A stretch of 64,000 bases of DNA from positions 35,648,216 to 35,712,215 of the forward strand of contig OY740768.1 in NCBI GenBank assembly GCA_963513935.1, written 5' to 3'. Under the pieces are notes generated by a model. It was not told the origin of the DNA. It worked only from the letters and a program-made list of their open reading frames with translations, and did no database searches. Origin of the DNA: Aphrophora alni. Lineage: Eukaryota; Arthropoda; Insecta; Hemiptera; Aphrophoridae. The position numbers were made by a program, and so were the translations under genes. Below are positions 24,680 through 38,800 of this stretch, one piece after another; the first letter of the stretch is position 1, and each line of letters opens with the position of its first letter.

Positions 24680-24860
24680 AGTAGAAATCGATAGATCGTC
24701 CAGGGCGACAAAGGGTTAAAGAGAGGGCAAATGTAAGGGAGTGAGAAGGTATTAGGGAAGCCAACGTAAAGGAGTGAGAGGTCGACTTAATTCCTTGTCT
24801 TGCTCTACATGTCATGCGCGAATCTAATACTTTACTTGTCCCTTCAAATAAATTATAACA
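24680..24860. promoter_or_regulatory. Purine-rich island with repeated GGAGTGAGA
   Basis: GTAAGGGAGTGAGAAGG (from 24733) and GTAAAGGAGTGAGAGG (from 24766) form an imperfect direct repeat 33 bp apart within a G/A-rich tract carrying GAGAG words. Possible GAGA-type binding region. Function is not shown. Confidence 0.3.
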
Positions 24861-25269
24861 ACACGAAACCAAGGGAAAAAAGAGGTATATTGAAATCAAT
24901 ACACAGTTTTTGATTTACTTAGGGAAATATATATATGATATTAATTTTTTAAACAAACATAGAACTGTGAAAACTAACAAATTCAACTCAGTCCTATCAC
25001 TATTATTTTTTTAATGTTAAAATAATATAAACTTTATGTTATTAAAAAAAATTCAAGTGTGATGATAATAATAATAAAACATACAATGCAACTAAAAAAT
25101 CATGTATAAACTGTCATAAGTTTTTATTTATATTCTTTAAAAATGAAAAAAAAAGTTTTACTTTAAATTTGTTGTTGTGTGATATATTCCTCTTATTATA
25201 TAGAATGAGTAAATTTACTATTAAGATTACATAGTTTACATATAGCTTACATATACCTGTATAGCTTAC

Positions 25270-25290
25270 ACACATATATATATATATAGG

Positions 25291-25328
<38 letters not shown>
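25270..25328. repeat. TA microsatellite
   Basis: Alternating TA interrupted once by GGC to give TATAGGCTATA. The 60 bp before it contain three TAGCTTACA/ATAGCTTACAT-like words. Confidence 0.95.
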
Positions 25329-25330
<2 letters not shown>

Positions 25331-26009
25331 CTAAAATAAAAGTCTAAACAAACAATAGTTAAATATTATTGTTTTCTTTGTTTTTTTATATTAAAGATAT
25401 CTTTTTTTTAATAACATACACATACACACTCACACACATTTCTATAACACATAAGTTACCACCAACACAAATACAACATACAAAATCAATATATAGAGCC
25501 TATATTTTAATTTGTTTACATCTTTCCATGTGTTTCGATCCTTTACATGTAGACTTCTAGAAGTTAAAAAATATTTGAAATAATTCGGAAAATGAAAATT
25601 TGTAGACTTTTTATTTTACAATAATTATGAAAATTGTACTGAGGCTGATTTAGGACTCCTATAATATGTCGTGAAAAAAAAGAAGCAAACACTCATCAAT
25701 AGAAGTACCAAACAACGTACAAAATCAATACTCTCTCTGTACACCCCTAAGCCTTGCTTCAAAGGCCAGTTTAATTTCCATTTTAATTCCCATCATGCAT
25801 TCTGTAGGGTATGTACTCGTACAAATACATTCAAGAACTGCTAATTGTTGGCAGAAAATTTTGATTACAGCGAAGCTAATATTAGTTAAATTTTAAAACA
25901 ATTCTCTGGATAAAATTAAACAAATATAAAATAATCAATAATATTTTAGTTTTCTTGAAGATTCTTGAGAAACAATAGAGTTTCCAATATTGCCCCTAAT
26001 GAGCGATAT

Positions 26010-26680
26010 GCATGGTACTTGTTAAAACAAAAAACTTTGTTGGCTTTATTCCACCCCTCGTTGCATGCTCACTCATCCCCCTCCCTCTTCATAGAAAAAA
26101 AAAAGATTGATGTGTTTTATATGGGTATCCATTTCTTCATTTGAAATGCCTTAGTGGGAGGTTCCCGGTATTGAACGTTAGAAGAAGGGTGGTCCTAGCA
26201 GGGAAAATGGGGTCGACTACGCACGCTCCGCCCCGTATGAAAAGTACAATGAAAAGTGGGGGAGTCTTTTATAGTTTTTATGGAGCTTTTTTAGTAACTA
26301 GGGGTGGCCTACGCCCTCACTTACCACCCTCTAGAAGAAATCCATGATGGCTGCCGTTTTCTGCATGCATAATTATTCGCATGCGCAAATCACTTTTACT
26401 CCCCTGTATTGTTCGGTTTTTCGCTGTCGTGGAAAACCACACCCTAGAATTGGACACTACTCTCTATTTCTACGCGAGTTTTTTTTTCTCCCTTTAAAAT
26501 CCAACGTGCTTTTTCCCTCCTTTTTTTACAAATAACACGGAACGTTATCTCCCCCTCCGTGATGCAAAGTTAGACATTTTGAATAATACGTTTGTGCATG
26601 TTTCCCACTTGAGGGGGATGGTTCTCCCTTAGAAACTAACGCAGGATGAGTTTAAAATGTAAATTGAAAAATTGCTCCCA
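26010..26680. promoter_or_regulatory. Large GC-elevated island with YY1/PHO-like and NRF1-like words
   Basis: About 650 bp of high-complexity sequence, one of the longest such islands in the window. GATGGCTGCC (26346-26355) resembles the YY1/PHO core, and its minus strand reads GCCATCAT, which fits GCCATHWY. GCATGCGCA (26379-26387) resembles an NRF1 half-site, and TGCATGCA lies at 26362-26369. CpG words cluster at 26215-26235. Frames of 63-68 codons cross the island in more than one reading but have no recognisable domain. Candidate promoter, enhancer or Polycomb-type element; inference only. Confidence 0.4.
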
Positions 26681-26689
26681 GCTTAACGT

Positions 26690-29539
26690 GAACATTTCTA
26701 TCTTATTATTTTTCTATTTTTTTTTTTTTTTACGTATTCACTAAAAATATGTTAATTTTTTTCTTTTTAAAATATTTTTTATACTTTTATTATTTTTATT
26801 AATTAAAAAAAAAGTTCAATTATTTTTTTTTTAAATCACATTTATAGCCTATATATTTTTTTAATGAAAATATTTAATCAATGGAATGATAGTTGGGGTT
26901 ATCCCCTCCACTGACATAGTTATTCACCAACTGAAGGTCAATAACAGCCTGCTGGCATTATCAGTCGCACAATAGCTTACACAGAGCTCACATGAGCAGC
27001 ACTTTGTCCTGATTGTAACAATTAAACAGAATACTTTGTCATTTGTTACAATACTTTCAACGAAGTAAATATTAAACCAATACTTTGTACTACAAACCTG
27101 AAAAAAAGTATTACAAAAATAATTGTACATTTTATAATAGTGAAATTATGTATTATTTATTTATATGCCTACGTTATAGGCCTACATCTCAATAAATATT
27201 TGAATAAAATTAAACTCTAGGCTGTTTGATAATTTGACTGTTTAGTCATATTTATTATTATATTTTAACGAAAGGCTTTTTGGATAATTGGAGCTTAAAT
27301 ATATCTAATTACGTTATAGCCTATATAAATTATGCTATTTTATATGGAGACCTAATTTTTATGCTCAATTTGATAACTACTTGAATAAAACCTATTTAAA
27401 AATCAAAAGATGGGAAAGAATTAAATATAAATCAAAAATATATATTTATTTAGGAATCGATGTATTTTTAATGTTTTGCAAGGATAAAGATTGTTAGAAA
27501 TAACCTATGAATAATTTATACTATAAGTTACATTTTACAAAAAATAATATCAGAAAAGTAACAATTTCAAAAATACAAATTAATTTGTTTATCAAACAAG
27601 TGGCATTATAACAGTATATCAATATTATTAAAATAGCTTTTTATAGTTATTTGAAATAAAGTAGGCCAATTGATAAACTAACAGTAATATAAACAAGTTT
27701 ATTTCTCCTCTTGATTTGATAAAAAAGGAAAAGTTAAATAGGCTCACACCTGTTTAAATATTTGTCACTGGATGCAATTTTTCCTATCCTCTTTTAAATT
27801 AATTAATCATAGTCTAAGTTACTTTTAGATGAAAAAAAGTACAATTTTCTCATATAATAATTATAGAATAGCGAAGTAAAAGTATATTATTATTTTTATA
27901 TTTTCTTAAATGTGTAACAACGATAGTTGCTTTTCCTCAGAATTAAATAAGTATTTTGTTACAAAAGAAATAATTAAATGTTCACCGATCCTGCCTTTAG
28001 GGGTAACTTGGTACCATTTATACGTCAAAGTAATGTTTAAACCAATAATGGATCAGGATAACTTTAAATAAAATTGAAAAACTACCTATTATAAAAATTG
28101 CGTAGGCCTACACTTCACAAATATACAATACCACAATTGTATATTCTTAATGTGTCAAATATTATTCAACTTAAATATGTAATAACTTCAATACTACTTA
28201 TATTAGACGATAGTAACCAAATAAATCCTTTGGTAAACTTCAATGACAACCGATTTGAAAATTTAAGAAACCGGTTCTACCACCCCTCATACAAGCATAG
28301 CCTAGCCTAGTTAATGTCGCATTGAAGTCTGCAGCTATTGATGTTCACTTGTGTTTATTTTACAATGAAATTTAGATAGCTTTAGAATAAAACACATAAC
28401 CTAAAATTACAACAAGAAAATCAATATAAATTGCTCTAGTAACCGGCAACTATCTTAGTTTGATTTAGATCAAATTTGTTACCTATAGGTTATAATATTA
28501 CCTATTGCACATGATTAATAAACCTTAAAGTTTAAAATTTTCAAAATGACTGCTGACGGTTATAAAATAGCTCAAATTAATCAACTTGGTGATCTGGATA
28601 GGCCTATGGTAATACTGAAGTAGAGGTCAATAATCGATCAGATACATTAAAAAACACTTAAAAGAAACTCTCGTCCAAAAGCGTCAGCAAATCATTCCTG
28701 TGCTGAGTTTTATTTGTTTTCATCCATAACAAAAATTTATTCATTTTAAAAGCCAGATATTGCTATTTAGTCAAGAGAAGTGATAAATTAATTGATAAAA
28801 TTGAATAACAGTTTACAGTGAACAAAAGATGTTACATAAACGATAAATGATACATGTACAAACATATATAAACACAAATTGTTAACCTGTAGGCATTGTT
28901 TTATCTTGAATTTGATAAATTCGTTTACTAACCTTCATGTTTTATCACTATAAGATCTAAATCGCTGGAACCGATGTAAAGAAATAGTCTATGTCAGAGC
29001 CTTTTTTGATCGATAAGTTAATTAAATTTTATTGTTTACAATATTTTGAGATATAGAATAAGTAATTTTTTTGGGGTACAGTGTTTTCATTAGTAATATT
29101 TACTAAGGTTTGTTACGTCAATTTAGAGAACATCATTAGTTCAGTTTAAAATTTACAATAAGTAAATTGTAAAAAAAATAAAAAATATTTAACTGAATAT
29201 TTGTAAAGATCAGTACTAAATTCACGCGTGGTTAAAATAAACGTCATAAAATTTAATTAATTAATGTTATAGACTACCCTAATTATCAACTGAATTTTAA
29301 AATATCTTTTGTAACAGAATTAACTCTATTGCAAGTAATAAAAAAAAAGGTGAAAGGTTTGGGACGATTTGTTTAACTGCTTCAGAGAATTACTTAACTT
29401 TCAGTAATTTTCCTAAAATTTAAAACTCAAGCAAAACCATTACTGAAGCTTTAAGCAGTTAGGTTAAGTGGTATCAAACGAAAATGTAAAATCGTGATAC
29501 GGATTTTGAAACTAGAGTAGAGAGTCGAGTTCGTTATAC
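26690..29539. other. AT-rich desert
   Basis: Long A/T runs and dense stops, plus several TAGGCCTA words. No gene or repeat family was recognised. Confidence 0.55.
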
Positions 29540-29710
29540 AGTAGGGGCTTGGTGTAGCTGTTGTCCAGTTATCCAGCTTATTTGGCCGTGCCTGCCCCCT
29601 TAACTTGAGGCTTGAGCTCTAAGCCCTACCCGCGGTAATTAAGGGGATTTCACCAGAAATTGTTCAATATTAACCCCACCCCTACATCCGACACATACGA
29701 AGTGTCTATT
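29540..29710. promoter_or_regulatory. Short GC-elevated island
   Basis: About 170 bp with GGCCGTGCCTGCC, CCCGCGGTAATTAAGGGG and CCCCACCCC words between AT-rich flanks. The TAATTA core beside GC-rich sequence would suit a homeodomain site. Candidate regulatory element, not demonstrated. Confidence 0.3.
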
Positions 29711-32700
29711 TTTTAGGATATCAAAATAATCTCTGCATAAAATCAAATGACCGGAAGACCCTCGCTTTGTAATTTATTTCAGTTGAAATAAATGACTTAT
29801 TATTCGACTTAAGAAGAAGTTTATTTATTTCAGAAAATAATCATTGGATATTTAAAATAAGTAATGGATTTGTGAATGTTTTCAGTAAATAATAATCTGT
29901 TAGGTAGAAATTTAGCATATTATATTGCTTCAAGGTAAACGTAAAAAATAAATTTACACTTTAAGAAAAAAACAATACATCATAACGATTTATTATGTCA
30001 TTATTAATATTGTATTACAATTCAAAAATATACTACATATTTAATTATCACATAATAACTTATTGTTTTAAAAAAACGAATGGAATGCATTATTTATGAA
30101 ATATAAAAAAAAATAATAACAAATTCATTACATTTTTGTCTTATACTTCGTAAAAGCGTTATTTCATTAGTTGCAACTTTTTAAAAGCTTCGCGTTAATC
30201 TATTACGGTTAATATAAAACATAATAAAAAAACACTAAGAAATATGTAAACAAATGTATTTACTAAAACGTAAATAAACTAAGAGTGAATTTTAAACTTC
30301 TTCACGTATACTTTTAAAAAAATTATAGGCCTATACTTATAATCTACAAAATATAATGTCTTATTGAGCTTTGGTTAGAAATATTAGTCGGGAGTCAATA
30401 TATATAGGTCAGCTGTTAATACCAGAAGAAAAATCAGCTGATGAAATATGTATTGATTGCTCCAAATCAAACCTGAATTCACATTCAACGATTGGTCTCG
30501 AACACTTTTCTAATAAACAACAGTGAGTATAGATTAAAGACATTTTATACATTACGAATTACGCGTTTAATTATGTATTAAAGATAAACAACGTTTGTGA
30601 CATTAAGGTTGTAAGAAGAGGCACCGAGTAAAATATGGCCTAGTCGATTAAAGAAACACTTATTATGTCAGGCTATACCTATTCTTCTGAAACAATAACT
30701 TATAATAAAATATTTATTTAATAAATAACTAGTAAGGAATAGTTCAAAACTACATATTTCTTTAAAATGTAAATGTATGTTAGGTTTATCTTTAAAAAAA
30801 AAAGAATAATTTCCCTAAAGTTTGTTTACCTTTCTCTATTTTTACTTCTTTATATCGGTTGGTAAATCATGGGTAGATTGCTTGTATAAAACCTTATAGC
30901 CTATAATCAATTAACTGAATAATAACTATTTATTGAATCTTAATCCTTCAAAACGTTTCCTAGATTTAGTAAAAAAAATATATTTAAAAAAAACGATATG
31001 GTATTAGGTAATTGTTAAGTACAATCCATTTTTGAGATAAATTTTTGTGAGTAATTTACTATTTAAGTTATTTTCAATTATGTAAAACATTTATAATTGT
31101 CTTTGCTGTAAAACAACTTTTAAAAACAAATTTGTTGTAGATGTTAAACAAAATAACTTACTTTAATAAAACTGGATTTTCTTTTTCTTACAAACACATA
31201 TAAACATAGGCCTACCCACACACATAGCCTACACACTCTTGTATTTATACATCATATCAAACACGTAATAAACACACATAAATAACATTGATCAATAAGT
31301 TAAATCTTTTCACAATCAAACTGTAATACCTACCACACATATGTCACCAAATAATAATGGATATGTTATGAAATCCATGTGGGCTATGTGTGTTTGCGTA
31401 AACATTAATGTATTTTAGACTTAGGCCTTTGCTTCTTCCACACTATAAATTTATTGGATATTGGTTCGAGTCGACAGGTTTCGTGTTAAATAAACGGCAA
31501 ACCACCCAACGTGTTCTGACGTGGAAAATTAATTCATATTAACCTGATAACTATGCGTTTGGACAGATATGAACAAATTCATGCATATATAAACCTAAAC
31601 CTAAAATGTTTGTTTTTACAGTAATTATAAGTTATAATAGCAGAATGTGATAAGTTGTTTAATGTCTTTTATTTAATAAATATTGAGTATAAATTATCTC
31701 GGAAAATATATTGACAGTAATATATAACTTATTTATCAATAGTTTATCAAATAAAAAAACTGTACGTAATATGGTACACATAATTATAGTAGTTGTTTAA
31801 CAAATTAAAACCATATTAAACGAAACATTATTACGTCATGTAGGCCTACCTACATTGTTATATCATAAAATACATATAAATAAAAACAACAAAAATATGT
31901 TGTGCTGTCAAATTGACTTTATAGGCCTAATTAGAGTTTTAAATTAATCGATAAATATACCCTTACAAGATAAATAAACTATGGGTAGGTCATAAACATA
32001 GAGAATGAAAAATAAAAATCTTTGTATATTGTGACATTAGCTCAATCAGTATGTTTAACATAGCTTAGAACATCATATCACAACTAAAATAATAGTACTT
32101 ATAATTTAACTTTTGTAATAAAGTAATTTGTAAGCTAATATTTGTTCAAATATCTTTCCATTATTGCCTTAACTTTGGGAGTACTAAATAACCTAAATAT
32201 CATTATTGCTGTGGTGTGTTAAATTGTTGTAGCACTTTTATAGGCTAAATAAACAAGAAAAGGGCGTACGTATTTTTAATAATAGGAGAGATATTTTTTT
32301 AAAATTTAGATAATTTATGAAACCATTTTATATACAATAGATTAAATTTTCTATGTTAGAGTGTATTTAATAAAGAGTACTTTTTAAGGAAAATATTGAA
32401 ACAAGTTCCGTGTTTTTGTAGTTGAATGTAATTATTTTGATGCCGTTGTATCGTAAGATATAACAATTATTTCGTAATGCTGGAAAAATTTTGATATCCT
32501 AATTTTTGTTGACAAGAATTTTTTAAATAAAATATTATACAAATAACAATTATTTAAAACATTAATTTGAAAGACGTTAGCAGAAAACATAATTAATAGC
32601 AAAACGTTTACAAAACAGTTTATTATTTTTAGTTTGTTAAAATTTTGACTGCAGTGAAACTTGTCGAACAATTAAGTTATATATAAAAGTTAAACAAACC

Positions 32701-33179
32701 AGTTTTCTGGAATTTTACATAAAGACAGTGTTTTTTTAACATAAACGTAAACTGGATGATAAATTGCCGTTATTTTTGAACAAAACAAAAATTATGATTT
32801 TATTTTATTTTATTTTTTTTTTTTTACAAATATGATACTCTACTACTTGTACTTAAATCTTGTTTTATAAACTTCAAATTTGTGAATTACTTTTCCCTGG
32901 AGTTATTAATAAAAAAGTCGAATGTCCATAGAGCTATAAATTCTGTTTTTATTATTCTAAAAATCACGTTAATAAAAATGAACGTATATTAGCATATAAA
33001 ACCATTTTAAAACAAAAGAATAAGTTTAATTACACAAGTAGCGAACTGGGAGTAGGAATATTTGTCGATAATATCAGTGTAGAATAAAACGGTTGTAACT
33101 AAATTCATTCAACTTTTACGGAAATACTTTAAAAGTGTTATAAAAGTTGTGTTCTATTTCGTGCTTTCATACACGGTTG
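29711..33179. other. AT-rich desert with frequent TAGGCCTA words
   Basis: No coding signal. AGGCCT-containing words occur near 30328, 31208, 31425, 31842 and 31922. Confidence 0.55.
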
Positions 33180-33184
33180 GTGTC

Positions 33185-33485
33185 TATTAGCTGTTTTTCC
33201 CATCAATGTTTTTTCCCACGGTTAACGCCCATTCATTGACTCACCTATAAACCAATTGATATGTAAACAAAGAATAAAAAGAACACATCTTTAAAGCAAA
33301 TAAAAATATGAAACAATACACCCGCATTTTCTCGTTGGAATCACATGTGCAGGGAAAAAAATGTTGAATGGAAAGTGGGAAAAACGCGAGAAAACTGCGT
33401 TGAAAGCTAAACTCCGCCCACATTCATCCGTTATTTTTTGACAAAGAGCAAAGGATTCCCTCAGTACGTGGAGTGGCTTCATGCT
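33185..33485. promoter_or_regulatory. Island with Su(H)-type words
   Basis: TTCCCACG (33213-33220) is the reverse complement of CGTGGGAA, a perfect Su(H)/CSL consensus site. AGTGGGAAA at 33374-33382 is a near-match about 160 bp away, and TTTCCCATC at 33196 is a weaker one. The surrounding sequence is less AT-rich than its flanks, with CACATGTG and GCGAGAAAACTGCG words. Suggests a Notch-responsive element; inference from short motifs. Confidence 0.28.
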
Positions 33486-33589
33486 AGCTACTTCAAAAAG
33501 AAAAACCTAATGAATAAAGTTTGTCTTTTATCTGTCTATTAATAAAAAATATTAAAAAAATGAAGACGTATTACGTTAAGTATGAGTTG

Positions 33590-34150
33590 AAGTAGAAGGA
33601 TCGGGTAGAAAAGGGGTTAAGTCCCTGGACATAGCTAAGGGGTGGAGAAGCTTTCCTCAGTTTTGCAGAGAGCGACTTCAGCTCGATCGATCTAGTCCTC
33701 GAAGTGGTCTGCAAGCCAGAATAAACACTTAGGGGAAAGAGAAGGCATTAACAATGAAGAAAAATAGTCTGTCTCACCCCTTAGCAACCTGTTTTTACTT
33801 TACTTGTTAATTCCAAGCAAGATTACTTTTAGGGAGCATCTCCTGGTAATCGCCCAAGATAAATATTCATTTTCTCCAGAGGGAGACTTTTTTCTCTCCG
33901 TACGTTATATTTCTTGTCTCCCTTTCCCTCCCCCTACGCCTTCTCCTGCTCTCTATACAATTAGATTCTTCTCCCGCATAGCAGCGATAAAAGAACTTCT
34001 TTCGTGTTATAACGGTCGTTTCCAACGCCTCTCCCTTCTACCGCCCTTCACTTCACTGCCATTATAATGACTTCAGTAATTACGTTGCGACGCGAGCTGA
34101 TGAATATTTCACACAATAAATACTCTGCAAATGGCTTCCTTCCATTTCTC
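33590..34150. promoter_or_regulatory. Large GC-elevated island, candidate enhancer
   Basis: About 550 bp of unique, high-complexity sequence, including a pyrimidine-rich tract (33915-33955), TTCAGCTCGATCGATCTAGT, a TAATTCC word and ATTATAATGACTTCAGTAAT close to its 3' end. No frame carries a recognisable domain; an 87-codon frame at 33804-34067 is compositionally odd and has no support. The abrupt rise in GC and complexity against AT desert on both sides suggests selective constraint. Confidence 0.38.
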
Positions 34151-37100
34151 TCCTCTTATTAATTCCAAATAACTAATTGGCAATATCTAGAGTCAAGTAA
34201 ATTATCTTCCTTGGAAATTTCACGCAATTAATTTTAAACACCGTAGTTAGATGGCTTGCGATGTTGTGTAGCCTATATTCAACGATCAATAGGATATGCT
34301 TGGTTTGCAAAATACGTAACTAATATAAACCTATATTGCTCTTTCATCCTAATCACAGTTCGTACTTCTCACTAAAAATACTATTTTATAACAAATACAA
34401 AGATAGTAAGATCTTATTCATTATTGAAGATTTTCAATCTTACATAAATGCAATGAACAATTCAATATTTTATTTACAATATTTTGTTTTTTATTTTTTA
34501 TTTTACCATGTAAGCTTTGATTACTTAATAACAATAATTTAATTTACGATACAAAAAATTATTGATATTTTATGAGATTCTTGAGTGTTTACAAAGTTGA
34601 TCTGTCCTAGTATAGCCTAACTGTCTATCAGACTTTAACCTTTTGTTTAAACCTTACACATCAAGCGATTGTGTTTAAAATTACATAGAATTTAAACTTC
34701 AATACTTTTGATGTTTAGTTTTTTTGTATGTTTTTTAAATTCTTTTTTTTAAATGATTATAAAATACCAAAAATGAAGGAAAACAAATTAAATATTTGTT
34801 TAAAGGATTTTTAATAAAATGTGATGAATGTTGACAAAAGAAACATAATTAGTGCAATACCAATATTTCTTATTTGAGAATTAAATACCTATAAAAAAAT
34901 CAAATTAAAGCTTATGTTCAGTCATTTGGTCATACTATGTTCCACAATTTTAATAAATTAAATAAATATTTAGACACACTATTGGATAATTAATTAATTA
35001 TTTAGTCAAATTGTTTGTAACACATTTGCCTCTCCCTCTCTTCAGGTTTTCCACTTGTTGTTCCCCTTTCACTTTTTATTTGGAGCTTTTTCTCTATTCA
35101 ATTAACGTGCACAGCTTTACAATTCATAAAGAAATAGTCTTTGTTTTCTCAATAATTTATTATAAGGTGGACCATTTTTTTTTTCTTTTTGGTGCTTTAA
35201 TTTTCTTATGCGTTAGATACAAAAGTATAAATTTTTTTCCATGAGTATTTGTTGATACAGAAGGAAAAATTAAGAAATAAATATCTCTGAAAAAATCGTT
35301 AATACAAAATACAAAGATGAAACTGAACTGAATTTATTAAAAAAATAATAATTGCATAATTGTGTTTGTTTGTCTACGATAAATTCTTTAGTGAATTTAA
35401 CTCGCAATGGTTTTTGAGTTCAGTGTAGCACAGCTATAAGAGTGGTTAGAAATTTTTAGAAAATCTTGCAATGTATTATTCTATAATAAGTTTATATTAT
35501 TCTAAAGTTAATTTACCACCTATATCCAAATATATAAAAAATAAAATAAATATGTATTAAAACTATTCTTTCTTCATATTTTGCTATGGCATTTAAAATT
35601 TATAGGAAATGCTAAATCGACGTGTAATCCAGAATATAGTTTCAAATATTAATAGGATAAAAACCACACGGAAAAATTATATTTTTGCTATTTCTGTGTT
35701 TTAAAATACATTTTTAAATTAAAATTATTATAGCCTCGTATACTGTTTCTGTCATTCTAGGATGGGAATCTAGACATGATGAATTAACTCCTCTAAAACA
35801 ACACCTATTTTAAAATTGGAAAATTAGATACATTTGTGAGTTTGTTTAAATTTATGATAAGGACCTGTCTTTGCAAAAGTTTAACATATTTTGCATTTTA
35901 AAATTTAATTTTGTTTGCTTTAATATATTTTCAATTTATTTTTATATAAGTTAAGTTTGTTTTAAATTCTTGATTCAGGATTTGTTTACGAATGTGCGTT
36001 ATTACAGTCAACAGGAATTTTAATTCATGTTTATGTGAATGGTAGAAGTCGTAATGAATTCGTTTTTATGACAATTAGTTAAAAATTATATCCATTTTCA
36101 TTGTTTTTGTTTTTTAAAAGATATTGTAAATAAAAATCTCTCACGTGACAAAAATTGTAAATGGAAAATGTAATTAATCAATATTTTGATTATACTCTTA
36201 TTTTTGCTAACCCCAAAAATGAACTCGGTTTCTTACATTGGCTCACAGCTTTGAATCAGTTTCAATATGTGTTTAGGAACAAGTTTCCTGCTTTACAATA
36301 TATTAAACTGAAGCTAAAATAATCCTTCTACTAACATTTTACTGCGTGCTAATTTTATTCTACTCATAAAGGCCTTTAATTTCATGTACAACTCGACTTG
36401 TGCTCTTATTTAAGATTTCCTACTTACTCCTTGTGGGCCGCCCCCTGGAAAGGTAGCAATCCACTGAATACGTACTAAAATAGGTTTTGGTATTCATTAA
36501 CGATGCAAAGCTTTGTAGCTCTATCTGTAATGGTTAAACATATAATAAACCGTGCTGGGACTTATTTAACACGCTGTATAAAGATCAGAATAAATAATTG
36601 CAGTTAATTATTATTTTTAAAAAAATATGTTTCTCTTATACTATTATTCATTTTGATCAATTAGAAAAAAATATATTCACATTTTATTCACTAGTTTAAA
36701 ATTAGGGTGCTTATAATAAACTGATAAAATTAGTTTAAACTCAGTTTTGAACATGAAATATTAATTATTATTAAGAGATAAAGGGTGTCATTAAAAAAGT
36801 TTGTTTTTCTTAAGAATAATAATCAGACAACATTTGTAATAAAATTCAACTCAATATATACTATTTTTTTAATCAATTAATTACTAGTGATTCTTAAAAC
36901 TTTGATGTTGTCATCTTTTTAATTCCTCTTCTAAATTAATCTACAAAGCAATTTACACATTTAGCTTAAAATATAATATAACAAACAAATGAATTACGGA
37001 TAATTGGTAATATATTAACAAACAAAATTTGAGTAATAATAATACAAATAAAATAAGCTGTTAAATGGATAAAACATAAATATACAAAACAAAATATTGA

Positions 37101-38399
37101 CTTTATCTCTTTTTAGACTAAGAAATTACAGCTAGAAATGTTCAACGTAATTGTCTATGAACTATAATTATTAAAATAACAAAGTTAATGTATATAATAT
37201 AAACTTGTTTACACGTTAGGTTACTCGTAATTACTAACACATTATTATGTCGTTAGATTATACAGATATAGTTGTTATGATAAAGTTTTCTGCCAATGTG
37301 TGAGAGCGTCAATTTATAAATAGAATTAAATTAATTCACATGTAATTTAGTTAACATAGTTCATTCATTACCATCCTTCACAACGAGACAAGCTCGCTTA
37401 TTTTAAATAACTTGTTTTTAATAATCATTACAATTACGTTAGTACTATTTATGTAAAATTTTCAACAATATTTTTATTTTATAGTTAAATTTTAAAATAA
37501 TGCTTTATAATATTACTGTGATAATTAAAGATTACTATATAATAAATTGGGGGTACGTATTAGAACTTCTGTCTTAGATAACATTAGACGTTATCCCTAT
37601 AGATTGTGTTTTACGACGCTCTCTGTTTTGGAACGGAGCTCCATTTAGGTTTGAAATATAATTTTGTAACTAACGCCAAAGTTCAAAACCTATAGGACCC
37701 ACTCTCTTGATTTTTCAGATAGTTAAAACTTGACAATGCTTGTTGTGATCATCGGGGGGTTTTAATTTTTGACGGATTTAAAAATTCTGATAAACTAAAC
37801 TTTGAATACATGCCTATAATAATTTAAAACATTAGCTGTTTGTCTCTTAAGAGTGTAAAATATTTCAGCATTCATTACCATAACAAGCATAATACATTGA
37901 AATAACCACTTAATTATTTTGAGGTTAGGTTAATCACCGAAAGCATATCATCATAATATATCATGTGTTTGTGTTACAATAAAACCAAGTGTTATGTTTT
38001 TTTCCCGTTAGATGTTTAAAACTGTTATAACAATGTCTCACAAGCAGAAGTCAAGAGAATAATAGATACATTCTGTATATTAATTTGTATGTTATTACCT
38101 AAATTAAAACATTTCTTAGCGCTTTTTATGTTTTGTGTACAGACAATTGTCGGTTTGAAATCTTGAAACTTGCTCATCTCCAGTACGCCGTTTGATGGAC
38201 GTTACGTAGTTTTGAATGCGTACAAAATACAGTACGTGTAAATTTATTGTATAAATAAACAAGTACTTTGTCACACATATATTTGAAGAGCAATACTAAT
38301 GAAATATTATCTGAAAACCCATTTGAAATACCATTGTTTGAATGTAAATTCAATGGAATTTGAGGGTCCATTTATAACATCGCTGTATGTAATATTATG
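34151..38399. other. AT-rich desert with one small island
   Basis: No genes. A small island at 36410-36560 (GGGCCGCCCCCTGG, then ACGTACTAAAATAGG and TTAACGATGCAAAGC) stands out. The rest is low complexity. Confidence 0.5.
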
Positions 38400-38800
38400 T
38401 ACGCCTTAAACTTGTTCTTGCGATGGACGGCGAAGGAGAGATAGAGGGTGGAATAAGGGTGTCCCGTATTGATCAGGCTGTCTCTCGAGACCCCAGCCTC
38501 TATTAGTTTTCTAATTTCTTCCCCCATTGTTGGAAGCAGAGAGAGAGAGAAAGAGAGAGAGAGAGTTATGTGGCTTGTATGTAAATGACTTTCTTGGTTG
38601 GGCTGATGAGATTAGCCCGGGCGGGAGCGCGGGCACAAGTGCCGGTCGAAAAAACGCGCTCTCTGAAGCTTCGAAAAAATCCGAGTTGCGCACTGCCTTC
38701 CTCCATAGAGCGCCTGCGTTGACTTCTAGACCTTACTCTCTGACCCAAAATTACCAACTTCCTTGCGTTAGAATAAATACAAATCCAGGTTGTTTTCAAG
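38400..38800. promoter_or_regulatory. GAGA-rich and CpG-rich island
   Basis: A GA run (38538-38565), the substrate of GAGA-factor-type proteins, is followed by the most GC-rich stretch of the window (38610-38720), with CCCGGGCGGGAGCGCGGGC and several CGCG/GCGC words. GTCTC-TC-GAGAC at 38480-38491 is a short palindrome. GA tract next to a CpG cluster is typical of arthropod promoters and Polycomb response elements. Frames of 60-109 codons run through it on both strands because GC-rich DNA has few stops; none has a known domain. Confidence 0.42.

Noticed and set aside
26141..26535. Two adjacent frames of 63-68 codons
   Set aside because: Low stop density from GC content; the sequences resemble no family and start contexts are arbitrary.
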